DNA from: Bacteroidia bacterium
GTDB lineage: Bacteria > Bacteroidota > Bacteroidia > NS11-12g > UBA9320
Assembly: GCA_029253325.1 (NCBI GenBank)
Contig: JAQWZS010000017.1
Location: 1-19,347 of the forward strand
Reading direction: 5' to 3'
DNA length: 19,347 nucleotides
Shown here: piece after piece, positions 15,236-19,347 of the stretch
Layout of the letters: each line of letters starts with the position of its first letter
How positions within the stretch are numbered: position 1 is the first letter of the stretch
Program-made: the position numbers and the translations under genes
Notes under the pieces: generated by a model
Told to the model about the DNA's origin: nothing
What the model saw: only the letters and a program-made list of their open reading frames with translations
Database searches by the model: none

Positions 15236-17008
15236 ATGAAAAACAACATACAAGGAGGAGAATTTCTCATCAAAAATCAAGAAGCACTGGAAATTTATAT
15301 ACCAGAAGATATCAGTGAGGAACAAGAAATGTTCCGATCCATGACGATGGACTTTTTAAGTAAAGAAGTGCATCCACTTCGAGAAAAAATTGACAAGCAA
15401 TCTGAGAATCCAGATTTGATTCCTCAGTTGATGCATGAGGCAGGAAAACTAGGGATGCTATCGGCATCGTTACCAGAGGAATATGGGGGTATGGCTGTTG
15501 ATTTTAATACGGAGACTTTTCTTAGTGAAGACTTGGGAACAAGTCAAAGTTTCAGTGTTGCTGTTGCAGCTCACACGGGCATTGGGACATTACCTTTTCT
15601 TTATTACGGAACTGAAGAACAAAAAAAGAAATATTTGCCTGGTTTAGGGGATGGGTCCTTGAAAGCGGCCTATTGCCTTACTGAACCCAACAGTGGAAGT
15701 GATGCACTTTCTGCTAAAACAAAGGCAGTGCTAGAGGGAGATAATTGGGTGCTTAATGGAGGGAAAATGTGGATTACCAATGGAGGTTTTGCCGATATTT
15801 TTACTGTTTTTGCTCAAGTTGATGGTGACAAGTTTACAGCGTTTATTGTTGAGCGTGACACTCCTGGCTTAACAGTAGGTCAAGAGGAAGTTAAGTTGGG
15901 AATTAAGGGGAGTAGCACTTGTCAAGTTTTTTTAGAGAATGTGAAAATACCCAAGGAGAACTTACTTGGTGAAATAGGTAAAGGACATAAGATTGCATTT
16001 AATGTATTAAATATTGGTAGGTTCAAGCTTTGTGCTATGGTTATGGGAGCATGTAAACGAAGCATTGATATTTCGATTAAATACGCTAATGAAAGACATC
16101 AATTTGGGGTACCTATAAGCAGTTTTGGAGCCATCCAACAAAAAATAGCAGATATGGCTATTTATACCTATGCTACTGAGAGTGCGACCTATCGTGTATC
16201 TGGTTTAATACAAGATAAAATTTCCTCTTTGGTCTCTGATGGAATGGCAAAACCACAATCAAAATTGATAGCAGCTGAAGAGTATAGTGTAGAATGTGCA
16301 TTATTAAAGGTGTTGGGGTCAGAGTCGTTGGATTTTGTGATTGACGAAGCTGTACAAATTTTTGGAGGAACGGGTTATTCTGAGGAGTATCCTGTGGCGA
16401 GTATGTATAGAGATGCCAGAATAAATCGAATTTTTGAGGGAACAAATGAGATAAACAGAATGCTTGCCGTAGGTCAAATACTAAAAAAAGCGATGAAAGG
16501 TAAGATTGACTTGATGGGTCCTGCAATGAAAATTCAAGATGAATTGATGGAGATTCCTGATTTCAGTGATGAGCCCAATCATATTCTTTATCAAGAGAGA
16601 AAGTCTGTTCTTCAGGCCAAAAAAGCAATTTTGATGCTTGCAGGTGCGGCTGCTAAAAAGTACATGCTAGAACTAGAAAAGAAACAAGAAATTTTGATGA
16701 ATTTAGCAGACATGCTCATTCATGTTTTTACAGCGGAAAGTACAGTTTTACGAACAGAAAAATTAGTTATTAAAACAGGGGAAGAATCGAATGAAATACA
16801 AATCGATATGACCAAGTGCTATGTGAATTATGCTTTGGAAAAAACATATTTGTCGGGAAAACATTTACTTGCAGAATTGGCCGAGGATGACATGCTAGTA
16901 ATGATGCATATGGGGTTGAAAAGGTTCACTAAATACCCCATTTTAAACACATTATCTCTTAAGAAAAAAATAGCGTCAAAGCTGATAGAAAAGAATACCT
17001 ATTACTAG
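15236..17008 (+). CDS. fadE: Acyl-CoA dehydrogenase (FadE of the Bacillus type)
   Basis: FAD-dependent first step of beta-oxidation, making trans-2-enoyl-CoA; electrons should pass to an electron-transfer flavoprotein that is not in this window. It has 590 residues, longer than the usual 380-residue acyl-CoA dehydrogenase because of a helical C-terminal extension (about 430-590), as in Bacillus FadE (about 594). Signatures: AYCLTEPNSGSDALS (145-159), WITNGGFADIFTVF (179-192), ANERHQFGVPISSFGAIQ (284-301), and QIFGGTGYSEEYPV then RIFEGTNEINRM with catalytic Glu401. The start is supported by the conserved GGEFLIK at residues 7-13, upstream of the catalytic domain. It is the last operon gene, with its stop only three bases from the stop of the convergent FKBP gene. 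Confidence 0.96.
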   Translation: MKNNIQGGEFLIKNQEALEIYIPEDISEEQEMFRSMTMDFLSKEVHPLREKIDKQSENPDLIPQLMHEAGKLGMLSASLPEEYGGMAVDFNTETFLSEDLGTSQSFSVAVAAHTGIGTLPFLYYGTEEQKKKYLPGLGDGSLKAAYCLTEPNSGSDALSAKTKAVLEGDNWVLNGGKMWITNGGFADIFTVFAQVDGDKFTAFIVERDTPGLTVGQEEVKLGIKGSSTCQVFLENVKIPKENLLGEIGKGHKIAFNVLNIGRFKLCAMVMGACKRSIDISIKYANERHQFGVPISSFGAIQQKIADMAIYTYATESATYRVSGLIQDKISSLVSDGMAKPQSKLIAAEEYSVECALLKVLGSESLDFVIDEAVQIFGGTGYSEEYPVASMYRDARINRIFEGTNEINRMLAVGQILKKAMKGKIDLMGPAMKIQDELMEIPDFSDEPNHILYQERKSVLQAKKAILMLAGAAAKKYMLELEKKQEILMNLADMLIHVFTAESTVLRTEKLVIKTGEESNEIQIDMTKCYVNYALEKTYLSGKHLLAELAEDDMLVMMHMGLKRFTKYPILNTLSLKKKIASKLIEKNTYY

Positions 17009-17011
17009 ATT

Positions 17012-17689
17012 TTATTTTACAATCTCTAACAACTCGAGGGTGAAAATTAGTGTTGAGTATGCAGGTATATTGGCTCCCATTGCTCTTTCGCCATATGCAA
17101 GATTATGTGGAATATATAACTCCCACTGACTTCCAACAGGCATGATTTTTAGGGCTTCTGTCCATCCAGCAATAACTTGGTTAACACCAAAAGTTGCAGG
17201 TTGTCCACGATCATAACTACTATCAAATTGTTTTCCGTTGATTAGGGTTCCTTTGTAATTAGTTTTTACTGTTTGACCACTAGTTGGAATGTCCCCATTT
17301 CCTTCTTTAATTATTTTGTATTGAAGTCCGCTTGGTAAAGAAACTACCCCTTTTTTCTTTGCATTTTCTGACAAGAAAGCCCTTCCTTCAGCAGTCATCA
17401 ATTCCATTTTAGCTGCCTTAGCTTTAGCTACATAATTATTAATTACAGTGTTTGATAGTTGACCATCCATAGCTGCATGGCTGTGAATGATAATATCTTT
17501 TATGGCTTCTGTAAAAATTTCATAATTAAGCGTGTCAATCCCTCCAGATTTGAGACTATTGGCAATGTTCATTCCTACTGCGTAAGATACGCTATCAATT
17601 TCGCTGACGAGTTTAATGTGATTGTGTTGTGCTTCAACTTTTCCTTGAACAAGAATAAATAATAGTGTAATAAAGGTTAAATTTTTCAT
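17012..17689 (-). CDS. FKBP-type peptidyl-prolyl cis-trans isomerase, exported
   Basis: Probable periplasmic foldase of the FkpA/Mip/FklB type, 225 residues. The hydrophobic N-terminus (1-20, ending EAQ) looks like a Sec signal peptide. Residues about 25-112 are the helical N-terminal dimerisation domain (IDSVSYAVGMNIANSLK, and later AEGRAFLSENAKKKGV). The FKBP domain covers 115-224: LPSGLQYKIIKEGNG, VKTNYKGTLINGKQFDSS, QVIAGWTEALKIMPVGS, ELYIPHNLAYGERA and STLIFTLELLEI. The active-site aromatics expected in FKBPs are present (Tyr145, Phe155, Asp156, Trp176, Tyr199, Phe216). It follows the barrel protein on the same strand by 45 nt but also has its own -7 element, so it may be transcribed both ways. 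Client proteins are unknown; outer-membrane proteins are the usual guess. Confidence 0.94.
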   Translation of the reverse strand: MKNLTFITLLFILVQGKVEAQHNHIKLVSEIDSVSYAVGMNIANSLKSGGIDTLNYEIFTEAIKDIIIHSHAAMDGQLSNTVINNYVAKAKAAKMELMTAEGRAFLSENAKKKGVVSLPSGLQYKIIKEGNGDIPTSGQTVKTNYKGTLINGKQFDSSYDRGQPATFGVNQVIAGWTEALKIMPVGSQWELYIPHNLAYGERAMGANIPAYSTLIFTLELLEIVK

Positions 17690-17693
17690 GGTT

Positions 17694-17701
17694 CAAAAAT
17701 A
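17694..17701 (-). promoter_or_regulatory. -7 element close to the FKBP start (possibly leaderless mRNA)
   Basis: The minus strand reads TATTTTTG, an exact TAnnTTTG match, ending only four bases before the ATG at 17689. Transcription from it would begin at or almost at the start codon, giving a leaderless or nearly leaderless message. No clear -33 TTTG is seen, so the match may be chance and the gene may be read through from the barrel gene. Confidence 0.35.
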
Positions 17702-17734
17702 GCCTTAAGTAGCAGATAAATGACTTTAATTCTT

Positions 17735-18754
17735 TTAGTTGAGTTTCTTACTTAACCGATTACTGAAAATTGCTACACCAACAGCAATACTCTCCGAAGA
17801 CCCAAAACACTTACTGGTGCCTCCTGTTATTCTTGTAAAAGTAGGGTAGGGGTATTCTACATTAATTAAATTTTTGTCTAGAAGGTAAATCCCGCTGCTA
17901 TTTGGTTCACCAGTACCAGCATAATAATTACCAAAAACAGCAAAGTGAATGCTATTTTTTCGATTTTGAATTGTTGAAATTTCGTGATCGTCAATAATCC
18001 GAAAGGCTGAGAATTTAAAGTTCTTTTTCCATAGTGAATCTAATTGATTTTTTGTGATGTTGTCTTTGCAGTCTCTGTTAATTATGTAAAGTGTGTCTTT
18101 TTGAAGTGCTAAAAGAGAGGAAACCATTAGCTGCCTTTTATCTGTTTTAGAGACAAACGTGTTAAAATTAATGGCGTATGATATGTTTATTAAAGGGGGT
18201 AGTGCATCAACAAAACGTTGTTTTTTAATTAAATTCAATGGCTGTTGATACTTAAATGTTAGACTGGAGTATTCGGTTAACTCTAACTCTATCCCAGCAG
18301 CAAAAGAATGATTGATAGTATTTTCATATTCATTTAATGATGAGGAAGTTCTGGGAATTTGTGGATCTATTCCAAAATAGGTCTGAGTTGAATTAAGAAT
18401 CAGTGAAGGAGAGTAGTTAATTATTAAATTTGTTTTAGATAGTTTTCCAAAATTGGATTTTAGACCAATTTCAGCGTATAAATCTCGTGCTACAACTGAA
18501 GTATAATTTTCAGGATTATTATAGTCTATATTTCTGACGCCTATAGAGGTAAACAGTGCTTTAGTATTTAGCGTGTATGATGAAAAAAGTTGACCTTTCC
18601 AAGCTATTTTTGGGTCAAAATAATCTGGAAGCTGTGGCAATGCAATTCCACCTGCAATCCCATATTTCCATTTTAGTGATTGGTTATCTTGAGCTTGACA
18701 AATAGCTAGATTTATTAAACATGCCAGCACCCAAAAAAGTAAACCTCTTTTCAT
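17735..18754 (-). CDS. Predicted outer-membrane barrel protein with an extra C-terminal domain
   Basis: A 339-residue protein that I do not recognise as a named family. A signal peptide (about 1-21, ICQAQ) is followed at 28-200 by repeated amphipathic strands rich in aromatics and Tyr/Ser/Asn (WKYGIAGGIALPQ, LYAEIGLKSNFG, NLIINYSPSLIL, SFAAGIELELTEYSSLTFKY), which looks like a small beta-barrel of the outer-membrane type. From about 205 the texture changes to a mixed alpha/beta soluble-looking domain (KDTLYIINRDCKD, then NQLDSLWKKNFKFSAFRIIDDHEI, HFAVFGNYY), with two Cys (229 and 316). It has its own -7 element and is divergent from anmK; the FKBP foldase gene follows by 45 nt. PorP/SprF-like proteins were considered but no clear signature supports that. 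Localisation moderately sure, function unknown. Confidence 0.7.
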   Translation of the reverse strand: MKRGLLFWVLACLINLAICQAQDNQSLKWKYGIAGGIALPQLPDYFDPKIAWKGQLFSSYTLNTKALFTSIGVRNIDYNNPENYTSVVARDLYAEIGLKSNFGKLSKTNLIINYSPSLILNSTQTYFGIDPQIPRTSSSLNEYENTINHSFAAGIELELTEYSSLTFKYQQPLNLIKKQRFVDALPPLINISYAINFNTFVSKTDKRQLMVSSLLALQKDTLYIINRDCKDNITKNQLDSLWKKNFKFSAFRIIDDHEISTIQNRKNSIHFAVFGNYYAGTGEPNSSGIYLLDKNLINVEYPYPTFTRITGGTSKCFGSSESIAVGVAIFSNRLSKKLN

Positions 18755-18761
18755 GATGAGT

Positions 18762-18769
18762 CAAATGTA
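18762..18769 (-). promoter_or_regulatory. -7 element of the barrel-protein gene
   Basis: The minus strand reads TACATTTG, an exact TAnnTTTG match, ending seven bases before the ATG at 18754. The leader would be only a few nucleotides. No standard -33 TTTG is visible 19-21 nt upstream. Confidence 0.45.
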
Positions 18770-18826
18770 CAATAATCAGCTTATTTGGGTGTGAACCTTT
18801 TTTTTTATTCTTGAGTCAATAAGTCT

Positions 18827-18834
18827 TAATTTTG
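18827..18834 (+). promoter_or_regulatory. -7 element of anmK
   Basis: TAATTTTG matches the Bacteroidota -7 consensus exactly and lies 49 nt before the anmK ATG, a more usual leader length than at its neighbours. The TTG at 18811 is too close (13 nt) to be a good -33 box. It shares the 129-nt divergent region with the barrel-gene promoter, and a nine-T run lies between the two. Confidence 0.45.
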
Positions 18835-18883
18835 CTCGCTAGTATTAGAGGAGAAGATTAAAATAGGATTAAAAACAAACTTT

Positions 18884-19347
18884 ATGAATAAGTACAATAT
18901 TGTTGGGGTAATGTCAGGCACTTCAATGGACGGACTAGACCTTGCTCATGTCACATTAGAGGAAATAGAACAGGGGAAATGGCAGTACGAAATTAATGCC
19001 TCAGTTACCGTACCTTATGAAGAAAAATGGCGACTAAGATTGTCGAAATTAAGACATCAAAACTCATTAATTTTTTACAAAACAGATCGTTTTTATGGAC
19101 AATATATAGGAGAGTGTATTAATGATTTCTTGTCAGAAAATGACCTTAAAGCTGATTTAATATCTTCTCATGGTCATACGGTTTTTCATCAGCCTGAGAA
19201 CAATGTCTCTGTTCAGGTAGGTGACGGAAATAGTATATATGCTATTACAGGAATTCCTGCGGTAACTAATTTCAGAGCTATTGATGTGATACTAGGTGGA
19301 GAGGGAGCCCCCTTAGTTGGTATTGCAGATGATTATTTATTTGGAGA
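18884..19347 (+). CDS. anmK: Anhydro-N-acetylmuramic acid kinase (3' end missing)
   Basis: The first 154 codons of a kinase usually about 350-380 residues long; the frame is still open at the window end. AnmK hydrolyses and phosphorylates anhydro-N-acetylmuramic acid to MurNAc-6-phosphate in recycling of peptidoglycan. The N-terminus MNKYNIVGVMSGTSMDGLDL has the family's nucleotide-binding signature (VMSGTSMDGLD, residues 9-19). DLISSHGHTVFHQP (91-104), VQVGDGNSIYAITG (110-123), PAVTNFRAIDV (125-135) and LGGEGAPLVG (137-146) follow in the expected order. The ATG at 18884 sits directly before the conserved N-terminus. Its product feeds amino-sugar metabolism, as does glmS elsewhere in the window, but the two are not in one operon. 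Confidence 0.96.
   Translation, partial: MNKYNIVGVMSGTSMDGLDLAHVTLEEIEQGKWQYEINASVTVPYEEKWRLRLSKLRHQNSLIFYKTDRFYGQYIGECINDFLSENDLKADLISSHGHTVFHQPENNVSVQVGDGNSIYAITGIPAVTNFRAIDVILGGEGAPLVGIADDYLFG

Noticed and set aside
15252..15260. AAGGAGGAG as a Shine-Dalgarno site for a later fadE start
   Set aside because: It encodes the conserved GGEF near the N-terminus, no suitable start codon follows at the right distance, and this phylum rarely uses strong Shine-Dalgarno sites.
16173..16526. 117-codon open frame opposite fadE
   Set aside because: It is the antisense of a strongly conserved acyl-CoA dehydrogenase region; the translated protein has no family resemblance.
1..19347. Mobile elements, CRISPR, phage genes or a defence system
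   Set aside because: No transposase, integrase, direct-repeat array, tRNA boundary or nuclease-like gene was found; every large frame fits a metabolic, envelope or housekeeping family.

Overview
The window is low-GC DNA with features typical of the Bacteroidota: promoters with TAnnTTTG-type -7 elements instead of classical -10 boxes, little Shine-Dalgarno signal, a protein ending in a type IX secretion (T9SS) sorting domain, a starch/maltose-utilisation gene set, and outer-membrane beta-barrel proteins. A free-living, probably marine or aquatic member of the Flavobacteriia/Cytophagia is a reasonable guess, but genus cannot be read from this sequence.

Layout. (1) 1-4941, + strand: the 3' end of a maltose/starch operon, with a GH65 maltose phosphorylase (5' end cut by the window edge) followed by two GH13 alpha-amylase-family lipoproteins packed with 12-nt and 0-nt gaps. 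Usual partners (SusC/D, transporter, beta-phosphoglucomutase, regulator) would lie to the left, outside the window. (2) 5054-7243, +: a secreted beta-helical protein with autotransporter-type repeats and a T9SS C-terminal domain, behind its own candidate promoter. (3) 7474-10903, - strand: metK (SAM synthetase), glmS (glucosamine-6-phosphate synthase) and a 63-residue KOW-domain protein. (4) 11066-17008, +: a TetR-family regulator followed almost without gaps by a complete beta-oxidation core in the order hydroxyacyl-CoA dehydrogenase/enoyl-CoA hydratase, thiolase, acyl-CoA dehydrogenase. This is the order and domain architecture of Bacillus fadN-fadA-fadE, and it diverges from metK. (5) 17012-18754, -: an FKBP-type peptidyl-prolyl isomerase and a predicted outer-membrane barrel protein with an extra C-terminal domain. 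(6) 18884-19347, +: the start of anmK (anhydro-N-acetylmuramic acid kinase), cut by the right edge.

How they work together. The left operon takes malto-oligosaccharides to glucose and beta-glucose-1-phosphate. The fad operon takes acyl-CoA to acetyl-CoA and is probably controlled by the TetR protein beside it. glmS and anmK both feed amino-sugar/peptidoglycan metabolism but are not linked here. The rest is housekeeping or envelope biology.

No gene-free stretch exceeds 300 bases. The longest are 7244-7473 (230 nt, between convergent genes, with small inverted repeats), 10904-11065 (162 nt, divergent promoters), 18755-18883 (129 nt, divergent promoters) and 4942-5053 (112 nt, one promoter). 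I saw no tRNA, rRNA, CRISPR array, insertion sequence or phage gene. The window is mostly ordinary; the least explained items are the T9SS beta-helix protein, the two-part barrel protein and a 16-bp perfect palindrome inside the KOW gene.
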